In this document: piece by piece, positions 31,710-44,002 of the stretch
How the letters are laid out: each line of letters opens with the position of its first letter
Position numbering within the stretch: position 1 is the first letter of the stretch
NCBI GenBank assembly: GCA_037367405.1
Contig: JAZKJV010010749.1
Span: 248,001 to 312,000, forward strand
Length of the DNA: 64,000 bases
Direction: 5' to 3'
DNA from: Ottelia alismoides
Taxonomy: Eukaryota; Streptophyta; Magnoliopsida; Alismatales; Hydrocharitaceae
Made by a program: the position numbers and the translations under genes
The notes under the pieces: generated by a model
Databases searched by the model: none
Told to the model about the DNA's origin: nothing
Seen by the model: the letters and a program-made list of their open reading frames with translations, nothing else

Positions 31710-34700
31710 TGATGACACACATATCAAGATCGACTAAGGTGGAAAATATAAAAGCTATGGTTGTCCCTAATCAATCGATTCAGTAGCAATAAAAATATCT
31801 ACTAAATAGATCAAGCAATCAAATGTGAGTGGTCTGCTATATTTATTTACCTAGTATAGCTACCAGGGTCGAGCCCGAGAAGTACAAAAAAAATCAAAAT
31901 AGTCAAATTTTAAAATAAAATACATTTTTAGTGGTTTTTAATTTTCAATTTTTTAATTGTTAATAAAACAACAACAAGAACAAAGTGCAAAACACACAAA
32001 TAACACTCTTTTTTGGGATTTTTCAAATTAACAAAAAATACATAAAAAATAAAACTAAAAATATTTTTGGGTTTTAAAATGTTTTTGTAATTTTTATAGA
32101 GATTTTAAATGTTTTTTGTGAATTTCTAAAAATCAAACAATGCTCAAAATCTAAAATAGTACACAACCAGGATCAAATTACAAATTAAAAATATTTAAAA
32201 TATCCCAAGGTCCTGGATAACAATTTTATATTAAAATATAAACAAAAACCTACAAATAAGATCTGAAAATATAATTTTTGGATTTTCTTTGAGTTTATAT
32301 GATTTTTTATAAGTTTTTGGTGGTTTTATGATTTTTAGGATTTTTATAATGATTTTTCAAACAAAATTAAAATAGAGGTAAAGCACAACAAAACACAAGC
32401 ACATGAATTTTTATAGAATTTTTAATGCATTTTTCGAATTTTTATGATTTTTCTAAGGCAAACAAGGCTATTTTTGGTGGTTTTTGAATTTTCAAAAATA
32501 GAGAATGCAAGCAAATTAATCCATGAAAATTACAATAAAAACAACACACTAGCAAGAGCTAATAATATTTTTTAGACAATTTTTAGAATTAATTTAATTT
32601 TTATTAAGTTCAATAAAAGGCATGCAGTTAAACACAACTCACATGGATCAAAATGCAAATAGTTCAACTTTCTTGACCAAACAAAGACATACTATAAAAG
32701 CACAAGGGTCAACTATGTAATAATCCAAACAACGCATGTGTAACACATGATCCAGGCTCATAGGGGTATAAATGCAATTTTTAAAACATAACATTCATTC
32801 ATTAACAATATAAGAGTGCGGGAGAAAAAGTGCAAATATCCCAAAGCGCACGTGGAGATACACATGACTCAGACTCAGAGGGACTAATATGCAAATATAA
32901 AAAGTGTGAGGTCCAAACTATAAATGTTTTTAACTACAACTTTCATTTAATGGATAAATCTAAAAATAAAAACATGCAAGGACAAGAGGTAAATATACCC
33001 TTGTGAGGGGCATGTGGCGCACGCGGGGGCAGTCTTAGACGTACGACTCTGATTATCCCCTGTCACGCATCTGACTATCCAGAATCTGTCGCGGACATGC
33101 GTGTCAGATGCGTCAGAGACTCAGATCTAACAACCCAAAAGCTGCACGGTCAGGTGGCTCTAATGGAATCTAGCAGAGGTAGAGCTCATATAATGATAGA
33201 GAGAAGGTCTGCACGAACACGCCTCCAGCGAACTTCAACCGAGATGTGGAGGAGATCCGATGCTCCGATGAAGTCGCCAGATGTCCCGTAGGCTCGTTGA
33301 AGTGATGCGCGTCTGGTGACATGCTCCGATGGTCGAGAGGACGATCATATGATCGTGGCGAGGAGGGTCCTTCTGGAGCTGCTCCGCCTGAGCAGCTGAG
33401 GGCCCAAAGTGTCTTCCTCGCACGCGATGGTACCTGCAAAGGGTCCTATGCTCGAAGATGAGGCTTTGGCAAGGGTTATTTAAGCAAAAGAACAAGGGAA
33501 GTGGGCTGGTATGCGAGTCAACCTTTGATGGAGATAAAGGAAGGAGATATGGGTCCTAATCTCGCTATGATGGGCAAACCTTAGGATGATTGGGGTGCAA
33601 AGGAAGGTGTGGGATGAGACAAGGGAGCGATCGATGCGGATGGAAGATGGGTATTGGAGCTCTGACCAGCTGGTCAAAGCGAAAGGCATGCGACAGAGCG
33701 AAATGGATATATGAATTGAATGCGGGACTAAGGGAGATAAAGGGCGATATCTAAAGGTACAGATGAATTCAGGAGCTCCAGGTGAAGGTGGCCGACGGGG
33801 TCTTGGCCTCAACCTAGCTGCGGTTGGATGGGAGGCTGCTCGCGGTGGTTCTCCAGCCACAAAGTGAGATACAAGCCTCCAGGCAACTCCGACGAATCCT
33901 AGGCTACTCCTCCGGTAGCTGCCACTCTAATGAAGGGAGCTAAGGGTACGTGGTGTCACGAGGGACGAGCTGCTGCGCTGGAGGAGAGGAAGAGGATATT
34001 TATAGGTTGCTCGAGGGTCCAAGATGATCGGAGTGTGGAGCAGAACCCTAGGCAGATCCAGTTGCGACTAGGGATCTGCGAGGATCATGGATCTAAGGGC
34101 TGTAATCCGACGCATGAATCAAAGCCAAAGGTGGTCGGGTCCAGGCGCTAGAAAGTGGAGAAATGGCTCTATCAAGAGAAGTGACGACCCGACCCGGCCT
34201 AGAAGAGATCGAATAGTAAATCAATCAAAAATAAAAAAGTGTATAAAACAAAAATTGCTTATTATTTTATAAAGTATTTCTCTATTATTTTTAATTTTTT
34301 TATGAAAAATAAAATAATGTATATATGGTATATAGTATTATATACAGGTATGATATACCTATATATTAGGTACAAATATTTTTATTTTATTATTTTTACC
34401 AAAATTATTTTTATTTTATATTTTATTTAATTACAAAATAATTTAAGGGATACAAAATGGTTTTTATTTTATTTTTATTAATTAATTAAAGGTGTAAAAT
34501 AAATAGGCGATGTATTATATACATGTGTATTTTGTACAAGGGTTTGATGAATTTATTTTTATTTTGTTTTTTGATTTGTATTTTATTTTTATATTATTTC
34601 CAAGGCTATATACACATGTGTAAAAGAATCAAAAAATTTTTATTTTATCAAAATTAAATAAATAATAATATGTATAATACATAGTGGACCCTTATCTCTC

Positions 34701-34957
34701 GCTACTTATTTTCTTTTACGATCAGGTCAAGACTTGATCTTCTCTTGGGGTTTAGATCACTCTGTATTTATTCTAAATACCTTCTTCCTTTTCTTTTCCT
34801 TTTATTATTTTATTTTAGTAAAATAAATGCTAAATATGAGATATTAACAATGACATGCAAAATGCCAAGCCATTGTATTTACAGGTATTTACAGGTGGTT
34901 TTGATAAAAAGAAGATCTAAAATAAAAGAATAAAGAGTGGAAATCATAGATTCATCA
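31710..34957 (-). repeat. L0 3' LTR
   Basis: Minus-strand start TGATGAATC after the PPT, and end GTGTCATCA at 31710; 3248 bp. U5 carries CTAGTATAGCTACCAGGGTCG (31850-31870) in place of the usual hairpin motif. AT-rich 31900-32900, GC-rich 33000-34200, AT-rich 34200-34950 with short TA-rich repeats. A splice-acceptor-like CCCTTTGCAG/GT ends at 33434; I find no convincing donor. Confidence 0.8.
33997..34004 (-). promoter_or_regulatory. TATA box of the L0 LTR
   Basis: TATAAATA on the minus strand, followed by CCTCTTCCTCTCC, as in LTR F. Confidence 0.6.
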
Positions 34958-37083
34958 ACCCCCTAATACTTTACCTTTGCTAGTCCCTTAGTAAACACTT
35001 ATTTGAAAAGGAAGTGAAAAAGAAAAGGAAAAGGAAAAAGGAGAAATCAAGGTTGATTATTAAACTTATCCTTATTAAAGTGGAGTATGGAACTCAATTA
35101 GACATTTGGATTATTAATTTGGCAGAACCTTATTTAAGACTCAACAACCTTTAAGTTCCACAGTTCTATGGTCAACGCTCCTTAATAATTAGGTCAGAAC
35201 AAGTCTACATATGCAAACTCTAATGACTATGCATCTTTCCTTGTACTGTGTAAGTGATATGTAGCTCCCCACCTCAAAAATGACAAAGAGACAACCTCCA
35301 TCAATAAGGTAACTCTAATCCCCCAGTCTAGCAGCTCTTTCCTCGAGGAGCGGGGTGTTCCCTTCTAAGTTCAAGTTCAACTAGCTCAAGAAGAGGGGAA
35401 AGAAGAGAATTGACCGTGACCAGTGTAGCCATGTATCCCTTGGAGAAAAGCCAGTGTAGCTAAGTCTACAACTGCAAGCTTCCATGAGACGAGAAATTGG
35501 AATTCATAAGATTTACTTATTCACTATATACACTCCAGCATACATTTTATTTTCAATCAGGCATGTCCACTTTTTTGGGGTTTTTCATATTTTTGCACAC
35601 ATTTTTTTTTCGATGTGCATATATAGAACATATTTACATGGTGCAACATGTACATAAGGAGTTTTTTTCCTCTTGAGCTAGTAGACTATCCCTCTTTTGA
35701 AGCTTTATTGCAACCCACAAACTCTTGTCTTTAGACCTCAATGCCACTAGACCAGGTTGAGATGCACATCCTTCCCTAGAGGAAGACGAGAGGTTTTGGC
35801 TAGCTGTACTACCCTCGTATGCTACCCCAAGCCAAAGAATTCTGCCTCCTCACCACCTCATCCGTATTGATCTACGTGTAAAGTACGTGTTCAAGTCAAG
35901 CCATTATCTCTGAGAGTCATGCGTGTGTTGTTAAGTGTTCTCCTTAGGCTCGTCAAGATGACATGTGAACATAGCCTAGTAGACTTGAAGAATTAAGTCG
36001 CTAAGGACCTGAAAAGTCTTAACCCCAAATCCTATAAGGTTCCTCTGAATTTAAGTAGATTAAGGTCTTAACCAAGCTCCATTTTTCAATTTAATTCCAG
36101 ACTAGTTTAAATATCAACTATGATTCAAAAGAATATATAAGCAAGTATTTACAGAACTCTTTTCGTGTAAAATTTTTCAAAATATGCAAATTTTTATGGA
36201 AGATTTTTGAATGCAAAGAAGAAGGAAAAGTTTTGCAAAATATTTTTACAAACATTTACAAACAAAATTTTGCAAACTTTTATTTTTTAAATATTTTTCA
36301 AAAATTTTGTACTATATACATAATTTTGATACAAAAATATCTACAAATGTTTTACAAGCAAAACATTTTTAGAAACATTTGTAAAAATAGTTTTTACAAA
36401 GGCTTTTTACAAACATTTATGTACAAGAAAGATTTTAAATTTTCATGATTTTTAGTTTTGTGATTTTTAGCCAGATTATTAACACACTCACATAAAGTAC
36501 GAGTTATAGCTAAAGTATTTATACAATATATACGACACCCCCCATACTTAGCTCGAACGATGTCCTCAGAGTGATCAAATAGCGATGAAAGGAAGACATA
36601 ACTCGTGCTGAGTATTGGGAAGTGAAAAGAATGCTATACTGCAACGACAAATAAAAGAATGTAATGAATAGAGGTCAGTGATACCCCTATACTTAGGATC
36701 AAGTAATCCTAAGTATAGAAGACTGTACACAAGGGGAAAACCGAAGAATAGGATGTACAAGTACTACCTCCCCTATACTTAGGGTAAAATATCCCTAAGT
36801 ATAGGCATCAAAACAAAGAAAATGGAATCAAATGGATAATCACAACTATGATATCCCCCCTATACTTAGGGTAAAGTACACCCTAAGTATAGCATAATCA
36901 TACGATGAATATGAGGTATTAGATAAAAAGAATGAATGATATGGACAATATGGATCTATACAGTTGTGAAGGAGAAATGATAATCAGTCATGAGATGCAA
37001 ATTTTGTGAATCAAAAACCACATCTCATGCAAAATGAATAGGGACAACATCAACGATCAACGGATCATGATCAATACATGACT
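34958..37083 (-). other. L0 PPT, 3' noncoding module and hairpin array
   Basis: The PPT on the minus strand reads GTATTAGGGGGT up to the LTR start, and GGGACTAGCAAAGGTAAA lies just before it. Then comes the conserved 3' module (35300-36110) and AT-rich DNA with TTTTACAAA runs. Hairpins: 36687-36699/36706-36718 (13 bp), 36772-36784/36793-36805 (13 bp), 36860-36872/36880-36892 (13 bp), each perfect. The outer CTTAGC arm near 36546 has lost its partner. No gene. Confidence 0.8.
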
Positions 37084-37415
37084 TCAAGCACTGACCATTA
37101 ACTCGAAAGGTGGAATCAGATGACAACTCAGATATATCAATGCTTCAATTGTCGTGCACCTTTCTGACCAAGTATTGCTAGCATCAAATAGCCATACTCT
37201 CTGATTCGACTCAAACTGTTTACGGATGATATGAGAATCATGCCATATCTTCACTCTCTCCTTGTATTGTAGGCTACTCGAGAAGGCTATATCTCTCAAC
37301 TCTTCCAAGGCTGCCAATTCTACTTTTCTCTGATCTCCTACACTCTTTGGATCCAATAATAACTTGATGACTACCCATAGTGACTTGTGCTTGATTTCCA
37401 CAGGTAAATGGCATG
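37084..37415 (-). pseudogene. L0 integrase C-terminus, cut by L1 and deleted inside
   Basis: The C-terminal part of an Athila integrase: [40 protein letters not shown] and VWLFDA match L1 and L2. After VWLFDA about 55 nt are missing (near 37185), which removes the [12 protein letters not shown] part and shifts the frame; the DIS...FRVNG region follows out of frame. At 37415 the coding sequence stops at ATGGCATG, where the L1 LTR begins; GCATG (37411-37415) is the likely target duplication. Confidence 0.85.
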
Positions 37416-40400
37416 TGATGACGCGAAATCCGACGGTCGAGGGAGGTGTAAATAATGTTGCAAAAAGATGTCGTTGTTCTCAACTGCGGGATTCGGTCAA
37501 CGAGAAAAAAAATTGTAAACCACTTAAGAAAAGGAGATAAATCAATAAAATAATGTAAGCGACTTTCGCTATTCTTTTTACCTGGTATAGCGACCAGGGT
37601 CGAACACAAGGAGCATGATTTAAAAACTAAGTAGTCAAATTTCAAAGATTTTTTTGTGGTTTTAGAATTTTTTATTTTTTTAATTTTCAAAACAAGGCAC
37701 AAAGAATAAAAACACACGCACAAACTCTTTTTAGTGCTCAAAAATCCTGAAATTATTTTTAAGATAAATTACAAAGCAATATCTACAAAAAGAGACCAAA
37801 ATCACTATTTTTGGATTTTTCTGGAATTTTCTACAATTTTTGTAAGATTTTTCGTTTTTCGTACTTTTTTGGGTTTTTATTAATGGAAAATGTACAAAAA
37901 TTGATCAAAAAATAAAAGAGATTAAAATGCACCTACAAATTTTTTTTTCGAAATTTTTAGGAACTTTTCTGTTTTTTTATGAATTTTCAAAGTGTAGGCA
38001 AACAAAAAGACACTTTTTATTTTTTAAATATATCAAATAAACTCAAAAAGCTATGAAAAATTTATACAACGAAGTACACTATAGCAGGAGTATGCACGAA
38101 TTTTTGCAAAATTTTTCGACTAACAAAAGCGTTGAATTCAACAAGAACAAGCAATCAATAATAGTCAGGAAATGAAGGACAAGAATGCAAGTTTTTATTG
38201 TTTTGGCATGAAAACCTTAACAAGAACTAAAAATGGGGCTTGAAGCATAAATTACCCAGTGAAAAGCGTGCTCTGCATGCGACTATCTCTGGAAGGGACT
38301 TCTTTGCACTTTCAAAAATCGTCAGGGGCTGACTTGTAATATCTCCAATTTTTTATTTTAAAATCCCAACCCTAGATTCAACCTTCGTTCTTTCTTCTCA
38401 AAGAAACAAGAAGCACAAGAGGCCGCCACCGCCACTGGATCAAGATCGCTGGGAGGAGGACGGCGGTGGGGTGCAGCACGACGGAGCTTCTCGCGTGGGG
38501 GGTCGCAGTCAGGCAGACGAGGACGCGTGGAGGTTGCGGGGCCGCGCAGCCCGCGCGAATGGCGTGCTCGAGCTTTGGGCGGTGGCGCGCTGGGCGCGCC
38601 AGGTAGGTGGTCGGGCAGAGGCGGCACCGGGTGGAGGTCGGAGGCGCACGGGGCGCGGCGCCACCCGCTCGAGGGCGGAGGAGGTACGTCGGGGCTTCAG
38701 AGGTGAAGTGGCGTCGGGGCTGCGCCTGTGGGCTGGGGCGGAGCGGGAGGCGCGCACGCGGTCTGGAGCGCGGGGCGCGGGCGTAGAGGATGGGGCCGCC
38801 GCGTGGGGGGCAGGTCGAAGACGGCGCGACCGCGGTTCTGGACGGAGGTGCGGGCGGCGCCGCCCGCTGGAGTTGTGGAAGGGGTGGCGGCGCTGCCCGC
38901 CCAGGTGGTTGACGCGGGTGGCGCAAGCAGCGCTGGCGTACGGGGTTGCTGATCTGATTTTTTTTATTTTTTGTTTTTTTAATTATTATTTTTTTATTAC
39001 TGTAAACCTGCAGGAAATATGTAAAAAAAATGTATGTTTTTTTTGTTTTTTTAACAGGAAATGTAAACAGAAATAGAAAGAGTTTTTTTGTTTTTATTTT
39101 TTTTAGTTTTTTTATTTGATCCTGCAAAACAAATGTTAGAGAGAAAATACAAAAGTTATTTTTTTTATTTTTTATTTATGTACAAATATAGGAACCGTGA
39201 ATGGACGGATCTCGACGAGATGGAAGAGAGATCCGAGACTTCGGTCACCGTGCGTGACCGAAGGTGGAGGATTGCGTGAGGCGGAACGTGAAGCATGGAG
39301 ATCGTGGGATGATATGAAAAATCGATTTCGGAGGCGGAAATGGTGGTGAAAATTTTGGTGATTTTGAAAGATCTAACAACTAATAAATTAAGAGAAAAAA
39401 TTAGAACTACTATTACCTACGAAAAATAACAGGAAATGAAGTTGGGATCTCACCTTGGGATCGGACGCGCCGTGATGGCCTCGACGAAGCGCAAGTCGCT
39501 GTCACCGACTGGATCGGAGGCTGGGCACCCTTCTGTAACAAGAAACTCTCGGAGATCGGGCTCCTCTCTCCAAAGATTGATCAAGTTTGAATGAGGGAGG
39601 AGGAGCCCATTAAAAAGAAGACGAAGGTCAAAAATGGAGATATTTACAAAAATGGAAAGTAATTAGTGGTAATTTAAATAAATAAAATAGTTAAATAAAT
39701 TAATTAAATAAATAAAAACGAAATTCGGATTTAATTAAAATATATAAATTAAATAATTACCAAAAATTGAATTTGCCACCTTAATGGTGGCCATTAAAGG
39801 AATGAAATCAAATCTAAAATAAATGGTAAGTTATCAAGTCACTTAATTCACATAAATCTAATAAATTAAATATAAAATTCGTAATTAAATAAAATAAATT
39901 AATTAATGTTAGCTAGTTAATTTTTGGTGGATTTTATAAAAGGAAGTTAATTATATATATATATATATATTATACAATATACATATGTACAAATAAGGAA
40001 ATATTTTTATAAGAGATTTTTTTTATTTTAATTTTTTTCTATTTTATTTTTAATGAAAACAATATTTATAATATATACCTTATGTAAAAATAAATATTAA
40101 TAATTATATACAACAAATATATGGGTAAACTGCACAATACACCCCAGAAAATCGACTTTTTAACCGTAAATCCAAAAAAACGAAACCACAACCATTTGAA
40201 AGATAATTTAATTTATAGTATGATGGAAGTGAGTTTGGTTCGATTTGAGCTTGTATGGAGCCGGAATTGATGTTTCAATTATCACATTGCGCCTTTCTGG
40301 GTGTAATTATTTACAATCTATACATTTTTTTATTTTACAAATATTTTTATTATTTACAATACAGTTTTATTTAAAACTTTTATTTACAAAAATAATTAGT

Positions 40401-40770
40401 TTGAGGTCAAATTATGTACAAATAAAATAATGTAAGTTTTATACAAATATACATGAAAAATATGTACAAGACATTTTTTTGATTTTCTGACAGAAGACCT
40501 TATATCCTCCTACTTTATTCCTGGTCAATCAGGTCAAGTCTTGACCTTCTCTCGGGGTTTGGGTCAGTCTATATTTATTGCATAAACACGTCCTTTTCTT
40601 TTTCTTTTCTTCTTTATTCTTTTATTTATATACAAAAAGTGTTAAAAATGCATAATTAACAAATGCATGCAAAATGGTAATTTTATGAAATTAATGGGTA
40701 TTTACAGGTATTTGATTAAGGAAAAGAGGCTAAAATAAAAGAATAAAGGCGATGAATCGTGGATTCATCA
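37416..40770 (-). repeat. L1 3' LTR
   Basis: Minus-strand start TGATGAATC with the stem GATGAATC/GATTCATC (40751-40758 and 40762-40769), and end CGCGTCATCA at 37416; 3355 bp. U5 has CCTGGTATAGCGACCAGG then GTCGAACACAAGGAGCA (37581-37615). The GC-rich part 38380-38945 and the intron signals match G1. A TA repeat lies at about 39952-39970. Long proline- and arginine-rich frames (to 249 codons) cross the intron and are not genes. Confidence 0.85.
39008..39453 (-). other. Intron-like segment in the L1 LTR
   Basis: Donor CCCAAG/GTGAGA (intron start 39453) and acceptor TATTTCCTGCAG/GT (intron end 39008), 446 nt. The exon before it is close to the G1 exon; the interior is T-rich. Confidence 0.65.
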
Positions 40771-42865
40771 TTCTCCTATACTTTACCTTTGCTAGTCCCT
40801 TAGCAAACACTTATTTGGAAAATAAGTGAAAATAAAAATAAAAAAAAGAAAAAGGAAAGAAGTTAGAACAATGTTGACTTTCAAACTTATCTTCATAAAA
40901 ATGTAGTCTGGAGCTCTGTCGGACCTTTGGATTATTGGTGTGTCGGAACCTTAATGGGACATGGAATTAAAACCTAACAGTCTCTAAGTTCCATAGGACT
41001 CCTATTCAGATCTCCTCAACAGTCAGATCAGAACAAGTCTACAGACACAAATTCTTATGACTATGAATCTTTTCTTGTACGTGTAAGTGAAATATCGCTC
41101 CTCATCTCAGAAGTAACAAAGATTCAGCCTCTCTCAACAAGGTAACTCAAGTAACCCGGTCTGGCAACTCTTTCCTCGAGGAGCGGGGATATTCCATTCT
41201 AAGTTCAAGTACAACCAGCTCAAGAAGAGGGGATGGAGAAGAGAATGGACGGTAACTAGTGTAGTTACCTATCCTTGGATGCATGACCAGTGTAGCCATG
41301 TCACCCACTGCAAGCTCATGAATATATGACTTTGAAGCTCTTATTCTTTTTTTTCTTTTTCTTTTCTTTTTTTTACAGACATTTTATTTTTCTTTCAGGC
41401 ATGTGCATTTTTTTTGAAATATATACAAGGTGCAGCATGTACATAAGGAGTTTTTCCTCTTGAGCCAGTAGACTATCCCTCTTTTGAAGCATTATTGCAA
41501 CCCCACAGCTCCTATCTTTAGACCTCAACATCACCAAACTAGGTTGAGACGCACTTCCCTCCCTAGAGGAGGACGAGAGGTTCCACCTAGATGTACTACC
41601 CTCGTATGCTACCCCGAGCCAAAAGATTCTGCTCCCTCACTACCTCATCCATGAAGAGCTACGTGTAAAGTGCAGTGTCCAAGGTAAGCCACGGTCTGAA
41701 AGAATCATGTGTGTGTTGTTAAATGTTCTACTTAGACTCATCAAGATGACATGTGAACATAGTCTTATGGACTCAAAGAATTAAGTCACTAGGACCTGAA
41801 AAGTCTTAACTCCAAGACTTATAAGGTTCCTCTGAAATTAAGTGCATTAAGGTCTAACTAAGCTCCATTCTTCAAATTTATTCCAGACTTAGTTTGAATA
41901 TCAAAATCATCCTGAAAAATGCTCATGCAAATGCAAGAAAATATGTACATGCAAGGAAAAAGAAAAAATCTTTTTGTGAAACCATTTTCAAAATTTTGAA
42001 ATTTTTATGGATTTTTGAAAAATGATGCACATGCAACAAGTTTTTTTTTGCAAAAAGTTAGTAATATATACACGTATATACACAATTTATTTATTTATTA
42101 TTATTTTTTTGTGTGTTTTTTAATAAGGGTTAGAGAAGATACATATTTACACAAGAGTGAGTTGATTATTTTACAAGAATGAGATGCAAGAATTTACAAC
42201 TTGAGCAATTTATACAAGTATATACAAAGTTGATTTTTTTAAATTCATTTTCATCTTTTTTTACAAGTTTTCTTTAAGATTTTTTTTATTTTTTTAAGTA
42301 TTTACACAGTGTTTTAGCCATATTAAAAAACAATATATGAAAGTACGAGTTATGGCTAAAGTATATATACAATATATACGTCACCCCCCTATACTTAGCT
42401 CGAACTATGTCCTCATAGTGATCAAAAAGCTGAAAAGAAAGACATAACTCGTGCCGTAGAAAAGTGAAAAGAATAGTATACTACAACGACGAATAAAAGA
42501 ATATAATCAATAGAAGTCGGTGATCCCCCTATACTTAGGATCATGTAATCCTAAGTATAGCAGACTGTACACAAGGGGAAAATCGAGGAGATGAATATAT
42601 AGAGTCTACCTCCCCTATACTTAGTGTAAAATATCCCTCAGTATAGGCAGCAAAATAGAGGTAAAAAGAATCAAAAGAATAATTAAACGTCTGACATCCC
42701 CCCTATACTTAGGGTAAAGTACGCCCTAAGTATAGCATAATCATAAGATGGAAATGGGGTGTTTAGACAAAAGAATGTGTGATATGGACATCTGGATCTA
42801 TACAGTTGTGAGAGAAAGTGAAAATCAGGCATGAGATGCAAATGATGTGAGTCAAAGACTACATC
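40771..42865 (-). other. L1 PPT, 3' noncoding module and hairpin array
   Basis: The PPT region on the minus strand reads AGTATAGGAGAA up to the LTR start at 40770. The conserved module spans 41140-41890, then AT-rich DNA. Hairpins at about 42528-42560 (CTATACTTAGGAT/ATCCTAAGTATAG), 42615-42647 (two mismatches) and 42704-42736 (GGGT/GCCC, one mismatch). The outer CTATACTTAGC arm lies near 42390, with ACTATG-AGGA-CATAGT beside it. No gene. Confidence 0.8.
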
Positions 42866-44002
42866 TCATGCAAAATGAATCGGGGCAACATCGACGATCA
42901 TCGGTTCATGATCTAGATATGGCTTCAGGCGCTGACCGTTAACTCGGAAGGTGGATTCTGATGACATCTCAGATATATCAATGCTGCCATTGTCGTGCAC
43001 CTTCCGGACCAAGTATGATCCCTTCCATTTGCTCTGCAACTTCCTTGGAAATAGCTTTAGCCTTGCATCGAATAACCATACTTTCTGATTCGGTTCAAAC
43101 TGTTTATGGCTGATGTGAGAATCATGCCATATCTTCACTCGTTCCTTATACTGCAGGCTACTCGAAAAGGCTGTATTTCTAAGTTCCTCCAGGGCTGCCA
43201 GTTCCGCCTTTCTCTGATCTCCTACACTCTCTGGATCCAAAAATATCTCAGTAACAACCCATAGTGACTTATGCTTCAGCTCAACTGGTAAATGGCATGG
43301 CTTGCCATAAACGAGTTGGAATGGAGATGTACCCAATGGAGTCTTGAAGGATGTCCGATATGCCCACAAGACCGAGTCTAAAAGCTATGACCAATCCTTT
43401 CGGTCTAGGCGGACTACCTTCTGCAATATAGTCTTAATCTCCCTGTTAGAAACCTCAGCAAGACCATTCGTCTGTGGATGATAAGGAGTGGCAACTCTAT
43501 GATCTATGCTGAACTCGTTAGCAAGGGCCCTTACCTTGTCATTGATAAAATGAGTCCCCCCATCTGATATCAACACTCTAGGTACCCCGAACCGTGAAAT
43601 GATATTTTTCCTCAAGAATTTGCAAACGGTATTAGCATCTGCGGTTCGGGCGGGGATGGCCTCAACCCAACGACTCACATAATCTACAACCAGCAAGATA
43701 TACTCAAATCCCTGACTCTTTAGAAATGGGCCCATGAAATCGATGCCCCATGCGTCAAAAACCTCACAGAAATGAATGGGCTGCATCGGCATCATATCTC
43801 TCTGTCCACAAGTGCCAATTTTCTGACAGTCAGTACACCTCTTCACGAATTCATCTGGATCCTTGAAGAGGGTAGGCCACCAAAGGCCAGATTGAAGCAC
43901 CTTCTGTGCTGTCCGTCTCCCAGAATGATGTCCTCCTGCCTCAAGCTTGTGGCAATAGGTGAGGACACTATGTTGCTCTTCTTGAGGAATACACCGTCTC
44001 TA
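42866..44002 (-). pseudogene. L1 integrase, two premature TAG codons
   Basis: Integrase joins the cDNA to the host chromosome. The zinc-binding part has HK...HH and CTDC; the core has D of WGIDF, D of ISDGG and E of LAEVSNRE, with 35 residues between the last two (D-35-E). The C-terminal part has [15 protein letters not shown], an Athila signature, and ends DVAPIHFA at 42866. TAG at 44000-44002 stands where L2 has Trp, and TAG at 43385-43387 where L2 has Gln, so the protein is cut in three: a short N-terminal tail of the RT part, 171 residues and 167 residues. Confidence 0.9.

Larger units (their letters stand above)
31710..37415 (-). mobile_element. Element L0: Athila, 3' half visible, inserted in P0 gag
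   Basis: From right to left in its own sense: an integrase fragment (to 37084), hairpins (36540-36892), the conserved 3' module, a PPT (34958-34970) and a 3' LTR (31710-34957). Its left end abuts P0 gag; the left flank is ACAGA (31705-31709). The rest of its body should lie right of L1 and L2, outside the window. Confidence 0.8.

Noticed and set aside
38378..39127. 249-codon minus-strand frame in the L1 LTR
   Set aside because: Its start is the translated T-rich intron end and the rest is P/A/R-rich GC sequence. The G1 counterpart (25701-26156) has a different protein, so the frame is not conserved.
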